A model generated the notes under the pieces. That model saw only the letters and a program-made list of their open reading frames with translations, made no database searches and was not told the origin of the DNA. Made by a program: the position numbers and the translations under genes. From Leptolyngbya sp. NIES-3755 (lineage in GTDB: Bacteria; Cyanobacteriota; Cyanobacteriia; Leptolyngbyales; Leptolyngbyaceae), in NCBI GenBank assembly GCA_001548435.1, contig AP017308.1, positions 2,861,030 through 2,925,029 on the forward strand: a stretch of DNA of 64,000 nt, read 5' to 3'. Positions 1-8,779 of the stretch are shown piece after piece. Position 1 is the first letter of the stretch. Each line of letters opens with the position of its first letter.

Positions 1-10
1 AAACACCCTC

Positions 11-2938
11 TTAGCAAAGACAGCCCGAAATCGAATCAATCAACGATCGTGGATCAAACGGTTTCGTTAAATGATTGGCAAATCCAGCTTGACGCGATCG
101 CGCTTGGTTCATTTCGCCTGCATACGCGGTAAGAGCAATCACGGGAAAGTTCTTGCCTTGAGATCGAAGTTGCTTTAACAATTCATAGCCATCGCAATCG
201 GGCATCCCAATATCACTGACTAGCACATCGATCGATTTATCTTTGAGAACTTGAAGAACCTCGATCGCGGATGCAGCACAAGTGACGATCGCGCCTTCTT
301 GCTCCAAAATGAACTGTACTAACTCACGCGCATCTTTCTCATCATCGACAACTAGAATCTGTTTGCCTCTGAGCGAAATTGATTGTTCAGGCAGATCAAC
401 CGAAGGAGCGATCGTATGAGCCGATTGATTCAAAGGTAATCGAACCGTAAACGTTGCACCTTGTTCTTCTCCAGGACTGTCTGCGGTGATGGTTCCACCA
501 TGTAATTCGACTAATTGACGAGCGATCGCTAACCCCAATCCTAAACCGCCAAACTGTCGAGTCGTAGAAGAATCCGCCTGCTGGAATCGCTCAAACACTT
601 GCGGTAAAAATTCAGCACTAATCCCTTTTCCACTATCAATCACTTGAACTTCAGCCTGAGAATCAGCAGCAGATAATCGAACTTTAACTTGTCCCTGATT
701 GGGCGTGAATTTCACTGCATTCGTGAGCAAATTCCAAACCACTTGCTGTAATCGTCCAGCATCACCGATCACTGTTCCAATCGGCTCTAGTACGGTTTCA
801 ATCTGAATCGATTTCGCTTCGGCTGCGAGTCGGATTGTGTCGATCGCAGATTCGATCACCGTTTCTAAGTTCACTGGAGCCGCATCAAGTTTGAGCTTAC
901 CTCTGAGAATGCGTGAAACATCGAGCAAATCATCAATTAATTGCGTTTGCAGTTGAGCATTGCGCTCGATTGTGTGAAAGGCTTGCTGCATTCGATCCGC
1001 ATCGAGTCTGCCAGCTTGCAAAAGTCGAATCCAGCCGAGGATTGGATTCAGTGGAGTTCTCAGTTCGTGGGATAGCACTGCGAGAAATTCATCTTTGATC
1101 TGATTTGCTTTTTCTGCTTCTTCGCGGGCAGTTTGTTCTCGCAATAATAGCTGTTCACGTTCTGCTTCAGCCGCTTTTCGATCATCAATATCCGTATGCG
1201 TTCCGAGCATTCTCAACGGTTGCCCTTCACTGTCCCACGCGGCGATTCTACCCAGTGAGAGAATCCATTTCCAATTGCCCGATCGAGTCCGCTGACGAAA
1301 TTCAACCCGGTATTCACTCGTTTTGCCTGTAATGTAATCGAGATAGGTCTGACCGACTCTTTCCCAATCATCAGGATGGAGTCGATCGTGCCATGCTGCA
1401 TTTGTTTCGACAAACGTTTCAGGATCATAGCCCAGCATCTGAGCATATTCGGGCGACACGATCGCATCTCCAGTTTGCACATTCAAGTCATACAATCCTT
1501 GATTTGCAGCGACCAGTGCAAGCCGTAATCGCTCTTCACTTTCACTCAGCTTTGCTTCGGACTGTTTTCGACTGGTAATTTCTTGTACAACTGCATTGAT
1601 TCCAATAATCTGTCCAGTGGCATCTCTCAACGGAAACCAGTTCCCAATCCAAGTTTGCTTAATTCCTGGTTGTGCTACCGTTTCACCACTAATTTCAAGA
1701 TTCAAAAGCGGTTCACCCGCTGCCAATAAGCGATGGAATAACGGTTCTACTTCATCTGCCAAATTAGGAACAATCTCGCGAACCGTTCGCCCAATATGAT
1801 CATCTAAAGACCGTCCGTTAATTTCTGCGAGTTGCTGATTGATCCGAACAAAGCGCAAATCAAGATCAAATACAGCTAATCCAATCGGAGCCGTATTGTA
1901 GATTGCTTCAATTTCTGCAAATTGTCGATTAAGAGTCGCTTCAGCAGTTTTACGATCGCTGATATCGCGAAAGAAAAGATTCAAGCCATCATTCGACGGA
2001 TACGCATGAATCTCTAACCACAGCATGAGTGGTTCATACAACACTTCAAAATGTGCTGGAGTTTGAGTTTTAACTGCTTGCCGATAGTTCTGTTCCACGA
2101 TCGTTCCGACCGACCAAGACCACATTTCCCAGTGCGTTTTACCAATTATTTCTTTAGGTGAAAGATTGTTTAATCGGGCGGTCGCTTGGTTTACATAAAT
2201 AATCCGCCAATCGCGATCGAGCGAGACAAAACAATCTGTCGTACTTTCAAGAATATCGATCGCACGTTGGGCGACTTTGCTGATCTCAGCTTGAGCAGCT
2301 TGTTCTTGCTGTAGTTGTTTTTCAGCAAGGTGTTGCGCTCTCAAGTTTGCTAAAGCAGCACCTAGAAACCCAGAAAGATTGGTCATGATTCGCTGATCTT
2401 CGGCATCAAAATGTCGATCGGAATCATGTGTGATGAGCCAAATCGTTCCTAACGGCTGCTGATCTGCGTACAAGGGAATCAGTAACAGTTCAGCGATCGG
2501 AAGGTTGATCACTTTGAGATAGTCAAAATAGCGTTCGGGATGGCGATAGAGTTGGGGCTGTCGAGCTTGAAGCGTTGTTGAACAAGGACAATCCCCCGAA
2601 ACAACACGACCTTCATACTGAGAGAACGTTCCTGAGGTTGCGAGCCATTGATAACACGGTTCATTAGATTGGGAGAATTCGAGAAAGCTGATGCTGACGG
2701 TATCTGCCTGACAGAGATCAAGTGCCAGCGTCGTCAAAGTTTTGAGCAGCGATCGAGTATCTCCTGCCAGTTGTTGAGCAAGAATTTGCAGAGCGCGGTT
2801 TTCTGCCTCAAAATTGGGCTGTCTCACAGGGCGCTGCGATAAGGCTTCAGTGATGCGAACTGTTGCTTCAGTGATTTCTGAGGAAGGCAGCACGTTTGTA
2901 TCCTGAGTTTCAGAGGCGCGTATTTGAGAGTACATCAA
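11..2938 (-). CDS. Hybrid sensor histidine kinase (GAF-PAS-PAS-PAS-HisKA-HATPase-REC)
   Basis: A 975-residue cytoplasmic sensor kinase. In order: GAF domain (about 45-205), three PAS/PAC domains (about 222-330, 338-460, 468-590), a HisKA dimerisation domain with the phosphoacceptor in SHELRTPLNP (His624), an HATPase_c domain with N and G boxes (DSGKGIS, FGGLGLGL; about 735-850), and a C-terminal receiver domain with Asp909 in VSDIGMPD. No membrane segment or signal peptide is visible, so the stimulus is probably intracellular, sensed through GAF or PAS. The attached receiver suggests internal phosphorelay or feedback. No response regulator gene is adjacent. The domain calls are firm; the signal and the output are unknown. 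Confidence 0.93.
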   Translation of the reverse strand: MMYSQIRASETQDTNVLPSSEITEATVRITEALSQRPVRQPNFEAENRALQILAQQLAGDTRSLLKTLTTLALDLCQADTVSISFLEFSQSNEPCYQWLATSGTFSQYEGRVVSGDCPCSTTLQARQPQLYRHPERYFDYLKVINLPIAELLLIPLYADQQPLGTIWLITHDSDRHFDAEDQRIMTNLSGFLGAALANLRAQHLAEKQLQQEQAAQAEISKVAQRAIDILESTTDCFVSLDRDWRIIYVNQATARLNNLSPKEIIGKTHWEMWSWSVGTIVEQNYRQAVKTQTPAHFEVLYEPLMLWLEIHAYPSNDGLNLFFRDISDRKTAEATLNRQFAEIEAIYNTAPIGLAVFDLDLRFVRINQQLAEINGRSLDDHIGRTVREIVPNLADEVEPLFHRLLAAGEPLLNLEISGETVAQPGIKQTWIGNWFPLRDATGQIIGINAVVQEITSRKQSEAKLSESEERLRLALVAANQGLYDLNVQTGDAIVSPEYAQMLGYDPETFVETNAAWHDRLHPDDWERVGQTYLDYITGKTSEYRVEFRQRTRSGNWKWILSLGRIAAWDSEGQPLRMLGTHTDIDDRKAAEAEREQLLLREQTAREEAEKANQIKDEFLAVLSHELRTPLNPILGWIRLLQAGRLDADRMQQAFHTIERNAQLQTQLIDDLLDVSRILRGKLKLDAAPVNLETVIESAIDTIRLAAEAKSIQIETVLEPIGTVIGDAGRLQQVVWNLLTNAVKFTPNQGQVKVRLSAADSQAEVQVIDSGKGISAEFLPQVFERFQQADSSTTRQFGGLGLGLAIARQLVELHGGTITADSPGEEQGATFTVRLPLNQSAHTIAPSVDLPEQSISLRGKQILVVDDEKDARELVQFILEQEGAIVTCAASAIEVLQVLKDKSIDVLVSDIGMPDCDGYELLKQLRSQGKNFPVIALTAYAGEMNQARSRQAGFANHLTKPFDPRSLIDSISGCLC

Positions 2939-2991
2939 GATTGGCGAAATTGTCTTACGTCTTAAGAAGGAATTTTAGAACCATTGTTTGT

Positions 2992-3732
2992 TTATCCGAT
3001 CGCTGTTTTTTCAGAGGGTGTTGGAAAAGTATCGTTCTCTAAGAAGTAGCTGAAATTGAGCGTAGAACAATTGCGCTCTACTGCGATCGCACCCGCGAAT
3101 TTATCATTGATAGTAATCTCCTGAAGTTGCCATTGTTGCGATCTTGCTTCGACAGGAATTGTTTTTAATTGTGTTCGATCGATTTCCAATTCCTTGAGCT
3201 TCGAGAGTCCCGTTCCAGTTGCTTTCAGAAATGCTTCTTTGCATGTCCAATACTGAAAAAACAATTCTGGCTGTGCTTGAATCGTCCGAGCTTCTGAAGG
3301 TAGAAAAAATCGTGTAACCAAAGCTTCTAATTGTTCAACGGCTCGAATATGTTCAATATCGATTCCAATTGCTCGATCGAGACTCACAGCGAACAATCCT
3401 AAATGCTCTGAATGCGCCAAATTGAACTGCATTGATGAGTCTTTCAAAAAAGGTTTTCCATGTGCTCCATAGTCGAATTTTAGACTCGTTGGATCAGTGT
3501 TTAGATACTTAGCAAGGAGCGATCGCAAAAATCCTCGTCCTGCAATAAATCGCTGCCGATGATGCTCGAACTTCAATCGATTCGCTCTTGATTGTTCATC
3601 TGTTGATAAAAGCTCGATCGAGACTGCGGGCACGTACCCGTGTAGCGAAGCTACCGCATCCAAATTCACTTGCCAAACATGAACATCATTCGCGCCTAAT
3701 TTCAACTCCGTCGGGGGATTTTGCCAGTTCAT
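2992..3732 (-). CDS. 4'-phosphopantetheinyl transferase, Sfp/HetI type
   Basis: Transfers the phosphopantetheine arm of CoA to a serine of acyl or peptidyl carrier proteins. The 246-residue length fits the pseudodimeric Sfp class. Visible motifs: GIDIEHIR with the Mg-binding Asp125 and Glu127, and WTCKEAFLKATGTGL (Trp162, Lys165, Glu166), the signature of the superfamily. An upstream conserved FDYGAHGKPF block (about 86-95) also matches Sfp enzymes. In cyanobacteria the single Sfp-type enzyme (HetI in Nostoc) serves fatty-acid, polyketide and non-ribosomal peptide carriers; a similarly general role is inferred here. The start codon overlaps the stop of the upstream membrane-protein gene in an ATGA, so the two are translationally coupled. 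Confidence 0.9.
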   Translation of the reverse strand: MNWQNPPTELKLGANDVHVWQVNLDAVASLHGYVPAVSIELLSTDEQSRANRLKFEHHRQRFIAGRGFLRSLLAKYLNTDPTSLKFDYGAHGKPFLKDSSMQFNLAHSEHLGLFAVSLDRAIGIDIEHIRAVEQLEALVTRFFLPSEARTIQAQPELFFQYWTCKEAFLKATGTGLSKLKELEIDRTQLKTIPVEARSQQWQLQEITINDKFAGAIAVERNCSTLNFSYFLENDTFPTPSEKTAIG

Positions 3733-4403
3733 GTTGCGGGAACTTGCTCAGAAGAAACCGTGCTCGATTGTTCGATCGTTGGCGGACGCAGAACAAGATA
3801 AATCAATGCTCCGAAGAATGGAATGAATGACAGAACCTTGAACACTTGCGAATCTTCTACTCCGCGTCGTTTCATGTCATCCTGCAACAGAACCGGAAAC
3901 AGTGCACACAACAGACAAAAATCTAAACTCATCACATGAATGAATCGGCTGGTTTGCCACTGTTGCACAAAGTTACTCCAATCGCCATTCGTCACGCCGT
4001 AGATAAATAAACCAATTCCACCGATCGCGATCGCGGCTCCAGTAATTCTCGAATCCAGCACTTTCAAAAACCAGTTCTTCTGTCCCGTAAAGGTTGGAGC
4101 AGGTTGGCGAAAAATTAGATACGGCAACAGTGCGAATGCTCCCACACCAAACGAAAACAAAGTAAAAAACCAAGCTGGGATTTTCTGCGATCGACCATCC
4201 AAAAACGTGATGCAAGCATAAGCCATCGGCAACACGCCCATAATATTAAACAGCGCGACGATCAGTGGATTAATTCCTTCAACATTCGCCGTTGATAAAT
4301 TCTTAATTAGCTCAAGCGTCTCTGGCTGGTCGGGTGGAGCCAGCGTAAACGCATACCCGACAAATCCAATCCAAACGAGTGCCAATAGAATTTTTTTGCT
4401 CAT
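3729..4403 (-). CDS. Conserved multi-pass membrane protein, function unknown
   Basis: A 224-residue protein with about six hydrophobic segments (near 5-20, 45-65, 75-100, 120-140, 155-175 and 195-210). The N-terminal segment followed by a short Pro/Glu-rich stretch (APPDQPETLE) could be an uncleaved signal anchor. The pattern resembles conserved cyanobacterial and plastid membrane proteins of unknown function; I cannot name a family. It lies upstream of the phosphopantetheinyl transferase with a 4-bp ATGA overlap, so both are probably co-transcribed. It is divergent from cutA, with only 45 bp between the two starts. Confidence 0.8.
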   Translation of the reverse strand: MSKKILLALVWIGFVGYAFTLAPPDQPETLELIKNLSTANVEGINPLIVALFNIMGVLPMAYACITFLDGRSQKIPAWFFTLFSFGVGAFALLPYLIFRQPAPTFTGQKNWFLKVLDSRITGAAIAIGGIGLFIYGVTNGDWSNFVQQWQTSRFIHVMSLDFCLLCALFPVLLQDDMKRRGVEDSQVFKVLSFIPFFGALIYLVLRPPTIEQSSTVSSEQVPAT

Positions 4404-4448
4404 GATGACGCGATAAACTGAAATCGATGGTTTTATTGTAATCGGGCA

Positions 4449-4781
4449 ATGGCTGAGGACAATCCACGATACGGCGTAATTCTCGTGACAGCGGCTTCCA
4501 AAACTGAGGCAGAAAAAATTGCTCGATCGCTCGTCACTTCAAAGTTAGCAGCCTGTGTAACACTCTTTCCGATCCAGTCAATTTACACTTGGCAAGACCA
4601 GATCGAACAGTCCGAAGAATGGCAATTAATCATCAAATCCGACCTCGATCGCTTTCCTGATCTCGAAGCCAAAATCCGCGATCTCCATTCCTACGAAGTC
4701 CCCGAAATCATCGCGCTTCCAATCGTGGCAGGGTCGCAATCGTATCTCCATTGGATGTCTCAACAAGTTACGCCACAATGA
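4449..4781 (+). CDS. cutA: Divalent-cation tolerance protein CutA
   Basis: A 110-residue protein matching the small, trimeric, ferredoxin-like CutA1 family. Family landmarks are visible in order: the N-terminal beta strand YGVILVTAAS, KIARSLVTSKLAACVTLFP, the YTWQDQIEQSEEWQLIIKS strand with its conserved Trp residues, and HSYEVPEIIALPI near the C terminus. CutA has been linked to copper tolerance in Escherichia coli, but its role in cyanobacteria is not settled. The stop overlaps the start of the acetyltransferase gene (ATGA), indicating a two-gene operon. Confidence 0.93.
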   Translation: MAEDNPRYGVILVTAASKTEAEKIARSLVTSKLAACVTLFPIQSIYTWQDQIEQSEEWQLIIKSDLDRFPDLEAKIRDLHSYEVPEIIALPIVAGSQSYLHWMSQQVTPQ

Positions 4782-5260
4782 TCCGAACTGCTCTCGAATC
4801 CGACTTAAGCGCGATCGTTGAAATCTACAACCATGCGGTTGCCACTAAAATCATTACTGCCGATGTTGAACCCGTCACGGTCGAAAGCCGGTTAGCTTGG
4901 TTCCACAGTCATTCAGAACAGTACCCCCTCTGGGTATTAGAGCGCGAAGATACGATTGCGGGATGGTTCGGCTTACGAATGTTCTATGGACGAGAAGCTT
5001 ATCGATCGACTGCCGAAATTAGCTTATATGTCTCTCCTCAGTTTCAACGGCAAGGAGTCGGACAAGCCTTGTTAACTCATGCGATCGAACAATGCCCCAA
5101 GCTTGAAATTCATACTTTACTTGCGATCGCGTTTGCGGAAAATGCACCCAGTGTTGCTCTACTGAAAAAATTTGGATTCGAGCAATGGGGCTATTTACCG
5201 CAGGTTGCGCGATCGTGGAATGTCGATCGAGATGTGATTATCTTAGGGCGAAAAATTTAG
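4778..5260 (+). CDS. GNAT-family N-acetyltransferase (phosphinothricin acetyltransferase-like)
   Basis: A 160-residue GNAT acetyltransferase. The acetyl-CoA pyrophosphate loop is RQGVGQALL (about 91-99), preceded by the strand AEISLYVSPQF. The N-terminal layout (MIRTALESDLSAIVEIYNHAV) and the GYLPQVA block near the end resemble the phosphinothricin/methionine-sulfone acetyltransferase (Pat/YncA) subgroup, which acetylates small amines. The substrate is not predictable. I chose the ATG at 4778 rather than an upstream in-frame TTG because this ATG overlaps the cutA stop and begins exactly at the family N terminus. Confidence 0.88.
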   Translation: MIRTALESDLSAIVEIYNHAVATKIITADVEPVTVESRLAWFHSHSEQYPLWVLEREDTIAGWFGLRMFYGREAYRSTAEISLYVSPQFQRQGVGQALLTHAIEQCPKLEIHTLLAIAFAENAPSVALLKKFGFEQWGYLPQVARSWNVDRDVIILGRKI

Positions 5261-5280
5261 ATGTCTATGAGCAACTAAAC

Positions 5281-5316
5281 AAAAAAAAGGTGGCGCAACT
5301 TCACATCACGCCACCT
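5281..5316 (-). terminator. Rho-independent terminator
   Basis: Perfect 8-bp arms AGGTGGCG (5288-5295) and CGCCACCT (5309-5316) around a 13-nt loop. Read on the minus strand the hairpin is followed by a run of eight T. It lies just past the stop of the minus-strand hypothetical gene at 5345, which it most likely terminates. Confidence 0.85.
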
Positions 5317-5344
5317 GCTAACCTTCACCTACAAACCTGTGCGC

Positions 5345-5686
5345 TTATGCTGAAATCATTTCCCGCAATTCAGCTTCCAAAGCACGTAATAATTTCTCAT
5401 CACCTCGTTCTTTTGCTGCCTGCATTCGACGAGTTACATTGCGATGAATCGTCAAACGGTGAGCATCGGCGATCGAATGAGACCGTCGAACAATACAACT
5501 CCGCTGCGGTTGCACAGGGACCTGTTCCTCAACTTTCTGTAGCAGATCGGGGTGAGGAATGCCCATTTGAGCCACCGTGTAAGAAGTCCAGCCTTTCAGA
5601 CTACAAGGTTTTAACAGTTCCGCTTCCGTAACTTCTAGGCTGGGAGCCGCATAATCGTAGGATTGCACAACACGGGAGTGACGCAT
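5345..5686 (-). CDS. Conserved hypothetical protein
   Basis: A 113-residue soluble protein with no recognisable motif. The N-terminal half is mixed (MRHSRVVQSYDYAAPSLEVT); the C-terminal 40 residues are charged and helical, with an Arg-rich basic stretch followed by an amphipathic helix (MQAAKERGDEKLLRALEAEL). It has its own terminator downstream and faces the cutA operon convergently. A short cyanobacterium-specific protein is the most that can be said; the strong terminator and normal composition support that it is real. Confidence 0.7.
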   Translation of the reverse strand: MRHSRVVQSYDYAAPSLEVTEAELLKPCSLKGWTSYTVAQMGIPHPDLLQKVEEQVPVQPQRSCIVRRSHSIADAHRLTIHRNVTRRMQAAKERGDEKLLRALEAELREMISA

Positions 5687-5790
5687 AAGAACTCTTTTAA
5701 ATCGAATTAACCGGGGTAGAGATAAGAAACTGGTTATATTCTGTATCTTACGCGACAGTTTGACAATCGAAAATGCCCCTTAAGGAATAT

Positions 5791-6474
5791 TTAGAAATTT
5801 GATTCTTCTGTCTGTAATTTCGCGAGGTGAGCGCAGACATCACCCGAATCCCATTGCAATTCCGCCATCAGAAGCGTACTGATTCCAGTGATCAATCCAG
5901 TCGCTAAAAACTGCCACTCGCTGACGTAGGGTAAAAGTGCGAGTCCGGCAAGATTGAGCAACCCGATAAAGGCAAAGGAACGCGATCGCATTTTCACGCC
6001 CGTATACAGATAGCCAACGCCATCCAAAATCAGCCACAACGGACAAAGATTCACGAGCAGAAATCCCCAACCGAGAAAAACACTCAAATCCGTCAGTCCA
6101 ACCCCAAATAGCATGAGAAACACCCAACCATCAATTACATCACTCAGCGGCTTAATCGATCGCCAATGATGCGACAGTTGAACCATGACAATCGTGCCCA
6201 TCAGCGTTAGTCCTGTCCAAAGAATCGCTTGAAGCTGCCAATCAATCACACAGAACTGAGCGACGGAAAAAATGAGCGCCGAAATGATTCCCCACAGGAG
6301 GCAAGCCTGATCGATGCGGGTGTAGAACGTGGATAAAAGTGTCATATCACCGAGTTGCCAGTGAACTCGCCAAAGCCCTGGTAAGTCCTCGATTTCAAAC
6401 GCCGATCGCTTTCTTTTCAACAAAGGTGAGGTGAGGTTGAACCAATCTGGCTCGATGTGAATCTTCCAAGTCAT
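5791..6474 (-). CDS. Conserved multi-pass membrane protein, function unknown
   Basis: A 227-residue integral membrane protein. A soluble N-terminal part of about 50 residues (MTWKIHIEPDWFNL...) with several aromatic residues precedes five or six hydrophobic helices between about 58 and 210. The short C-terminal tail is acidic. No family signature was recognised. It is a stand-alone minus-strand gene: 104 bp separate it from the next minus-strand gene downstream, and about 308 bp of non-coding DNA lie upstream of its start. Confidence 0.75.
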   Translation of the reverse strand: MTWKIHIEPDWFNLTSPLLKRKRSAFEIEDLPGLWRVHWQLGDMTLLSTFYTRIDQACLLWGIISALIFSVAQFCVIDWQLQAILWTGLTLMGTIVMVQLSHHWRSIKPLSDVIDGWVFLMLFGVGLTDLSVFLGWGFLLVNLCPLWLILDGVGYLYTGVKMRSRSFAFIGLLNLAGLALLPYVSEWQFLATGLITGISTLLMAELQWDSGDVCAHLAKLQTEESNF

Positions 6475-6782
6475 TTGTTAACAAAACTTATTATTGTTCT
6501 AAGGATACTCCGATTCGATCCATAGAATTCACTCTGTGGACGCGAAAAGAAAACTTTGGGTCAGGTTAATAAAAGAGTTTGAACAAAAGAGTCAGATATT
6601 AATCAGTTTATGAAATGGATTTGAGAAGAGATGGGACAGTATTTTTAATTTAAGTTAGACAATATTTTCAATCTGCAATCTGCAACACTAAATAGAATAC
6701 TGAGAAAGACAGGTATGAAAAAAGTAACCAGCAACAAGTCATTCAAACCTCATCGCTAATTACTTTTCTCATCGGTCTGAAC
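6475..6782. other. Intergenic stretch without a recognisable gene
   Basis: About 308 bp, AT-rich, between two minus-strand genes. It contains a short tandem duplication (CAATCTGCAATCTGC near 6669) and no reading frame, RNA gene or strong hairpin that I can support. It presumably holds the promoter for the membrane-protein gene and the 3' end of the SDR transcript. Confidence 0.5.
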
Positions 6783-7652
6783 TTACCCGTTGATCACATT
6801 ACCGCCGTTCGGGTGCAAAATTTGTCCGGTCATATAGCTTGAATCGTCCGAAGCTAGAAAGACATAGCTGGGAGCCACTTCTTCCGGTTGTCCTGCTCGT
6901 TGCATCGGGACTTGTTGACCAAAGCTCTCAACCTTTTCAGGCGGGAACGTAGACGGAATCAACGGAGTCCAAATGGGTCCTGGTGCAACGCCATTGACGC
7001 GGATTCCTTTTTCGACCAGGGATTGAGACAGAGATCGAGTAAATGCCACGATCGCACCCTTGGTCGAAGAGTAATCGAGCAATTGCGGACTTCCCTGATA
7101 TGCTGTCACCGAGGTTGTATTGATGATCGTGCTCCCTTCCTTCAGATGCGGCAAAGCTGCTTTCGCCATGAAGAACATACTAAAAATATTCGTGCGGAAG
7201 GTACGCTCTAATTGCTCTGCGCTGATATTTTCAATGCTTTCTTGCGGGTGCTGCTCTGCGGCGTTATTCACCAAAATATCGAGGTGTCCAAATTCGCCAA
7301 CCGCTTCTTGCACTGCTTCTTTACAAAACGCCTCATCGCCAATATCACCCGCGATCGCAATACAGCGACGACCTTCTTTCTCAACCAGGCGAACCGTTTC
7401 TTGAGCATCTTCATGCTCGTTTAGATAGACAATGACGCTATCTGCACCTTCTTTCGCGAAAAAGATTGCCACTGCGCGACCAATTCCACTATCGCCACCT
7501 GTAATCAAGGCAACTTTATCGAGTAGTTTATCGCTGCCTTTGTACTTGTAATCCGAGTGCCGAGGCAATGGATTCATCTGGGACTCTTGACCGGGCTGTT
7601 GGTCTTGCTGTTGAACGGGTTGGGACTTCTGATGTTCTGAGGCTTGTACCAT
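6783..7652 (-). CDS. NAD(P)-dependent short-chain dehydrogenase/reductase (general-stress type)
   Basis: A 289-residue classical SDR. The cofactor motif TGGDSGIGRA (51-60), NNAA (129-132), the catalytic Ser181 and the YxxxK motif (Tyr194, Lys198 in YSSTKGA) are all present, followed by the usual GPIWTPL substrate loop. A 45-residue hydrophilic Gln-rich N-terminal extension (QPVQQQDQQPGQESQ) and the DYKYKGSDKL block are typical of the YghA/YdaD-like subgroup, which is often stress-induced in bacteria. The substrate is unknown. It sits at the head of a row of small minus-strand genes (7.7-9.5 kb), but the gaps (74 bp and more) leave an operon uncertain. Confidence 0.9.
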   Translation of the reverse strand: MVQASEHQKSQPVQQQDQQPGQESQMNPLPRHSDYKYKGSDKLLDKVALITGGDSGIGRAVAIFFAKEGADSVIVYLNEHEDAQETVRLVEKEGRRCIAIAGDIGDEAFCKEAVQEAVGEFGHLDILVNNAAEQHPQESIENISAEQLERTFRTNIFSMFFMAKAALPHLKEGSTIINTTSVTAYQGSPQLLDYSSTKGAIVAFTRSLSQSLVEKGIRVNGVAPGPIWTPLIPSTFPPEKVESFGQQVPMQRAGQPEEVAPSYVFLASDDSSYMTGQILHPNGGNVING

Positions 7653-7726
7653 CGGTGTTCTCCTGTGTCGTGGATATTGGCGGGAGGGCGATCGACAAAA
7701 TTAGCGATCGCCTAAATCAAACATTT

Positions 7727-8083
7727 CTACCGCCAAATTCGGTTGCCGTCTTCGTCTACACGAGCCTGCCGAATCATGTCAGAGATCTCTTCAGCGTCTT
7801 TGACGTGGTGGAGCGCTTTCTCTTCGCCTTCGGGAGTCTCAAACACGAAGTAGGTCGGAACGGTAATATGGTCGCCCGTAATATCTGGAGCATCGACCGC
7901 AACTTGTTTCGCTTTCTCTTCTAAAGACTTCGACTCATCAATACGATCGCCAGGGTTTGCAGTCAAACCGCCTTTTTCAAGTTCTTCTAAATGTTCTAAT
8001 TTTTGCTGCGGATCAACTTCTTGAGGGGTCATCGGTTGATTGATCCCATTAGTATTTTCAGCGGGCTTTGAATCTTTATTCAT
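7727..8083 (-). CDS. Small acidic hydrophilic protein
   Basis: A 118-residue, highly charged protein, probably intrinsically disordered in its first half (MNKDSKPAENTNGINQ, then many Glu and Lys). The C-terminal half has a more structured segment (TVPTYFVFETPEGEEKALHH...MIRQARVDEDGNRIW). No family was recognised. Its position between the stress-type SDR gene and the DUF2231 gene, in the same orientation, hints at a stress-related role, which is an inference only. Confidence 0.7.
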   Translation of the reverse strand: MNKDSKPAENTNGINQPMTPQEVDPQQKLEHLEELEKGGLTANPGDRIDESKSLEEKAKQVAVDAPDITGDHITVPTYFVFETPEGEEKALHHVKDAEEISDMIRQARVDEDGNRIWR

Positions 8084-8118
8084 AAAGTAAAAAATTGAAC
8101 TCTAACTGATATAAACGT

Positions 8119-8146
8119 AAAAAAAAGAGGCGTATCTTGCCTCTTT
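8119..8146 (-). terminator. Rho-independent terminator
   Basis: Arms AAAGAGGC (8124-8131) and GCCTCTTT (8139-8146) with a 7-nt loop. On the minus strand the stem runs into a stretch of eight T. It lies 80 bp past the DUF2231 gene, which it should terminate, so the small acidic protein gene downstream has a separate promoter. Confidence 0.8.
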
Positions 8147-8225
8147 CAAATGTATGAGTTGACCAATCGTCCAAAAGCATGAAACCGCTAATTTTAGCGC
8201 TCCAATTTGATTAGGATTGTCTTGA

Positions 8226-8750
8226 TTAAGGTCTTCCTTTCGGACCGACACCAATCACTGCAACTTTATGCCGATAAATTAATTCAGCACCATACCATCC
8301 AGTAATTCCTAACGTTGCTGCAACGAACAGAGAAATCAAAATTCCAGTCGGAATAATTGCACCTGTTTGATTGCCCCAACGCAACCACAAATTCGCCCCA
8401 GATAAGAGCAATGCTGCGATATTTCCAACCATGTGCGCCCAGCCTGCACTATGTTCGCGAACTCGTCCAATGCGAAGAAAATCACTCATTCCGGTTGCAG
8501 CAGCAACTAGCCCAGTGATAATACCGCCAATCAATAGCCAGAAAGAAGCCCGCGCCCAGAAGGCATCTTGAGTCAACCAGTACACACCATCCGTTAAGAG
8601 AGTGCTAGTTAACATTGCGATCGGGAATGTCACAATCAACGGGTGCAGTGGATGTTTTAGGATATGAACAGTGCTCGGAACGCCACTATCACGCAATTCA
8701 GCTTCATCTGATTCAACCAACAATGGAACGCTCGGCGTAGATCTCGACAT
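8226..8750 (-). CDS. DUF2231 family membrane protein
   Basis: A 174-residue protein with four hydrophobic helices (about 37-55, 65-90, 105-122, 132-155). The segment HPLHPLIVTFPIAMLTSTLL (about 35-54), with two His-Pro pairs before the first helix, is the hallmark of the DUF2231 family, whose function is not established. The N-terminal 30 residues are soluble. A clear terminator follows the gene. An own promoter is likely between 8751 and 8779, or it is read from the DUF2993 gene directly upstream (29 bp away). Confidence 0.85.
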   Translation of the reverse strand: MSRSTPSVPLLVESDEAELRDSGVPSTVHILKHPLHPLIVTFPIAMLTSTLLTDGVYWLTQDAFWARASFWLLIGGIITGLVAAATGMSDFLRIGRVREHSAGWAHMVGNIAALLLSGANLWLRWGNQTGAIIPTGILISLFVAATLGITGWYGAELIYRHKVAVIGVGPKGRP

Positions 8751-8779
8751 AGGGGTTCTCCTGATAGAGTAATTTGCCT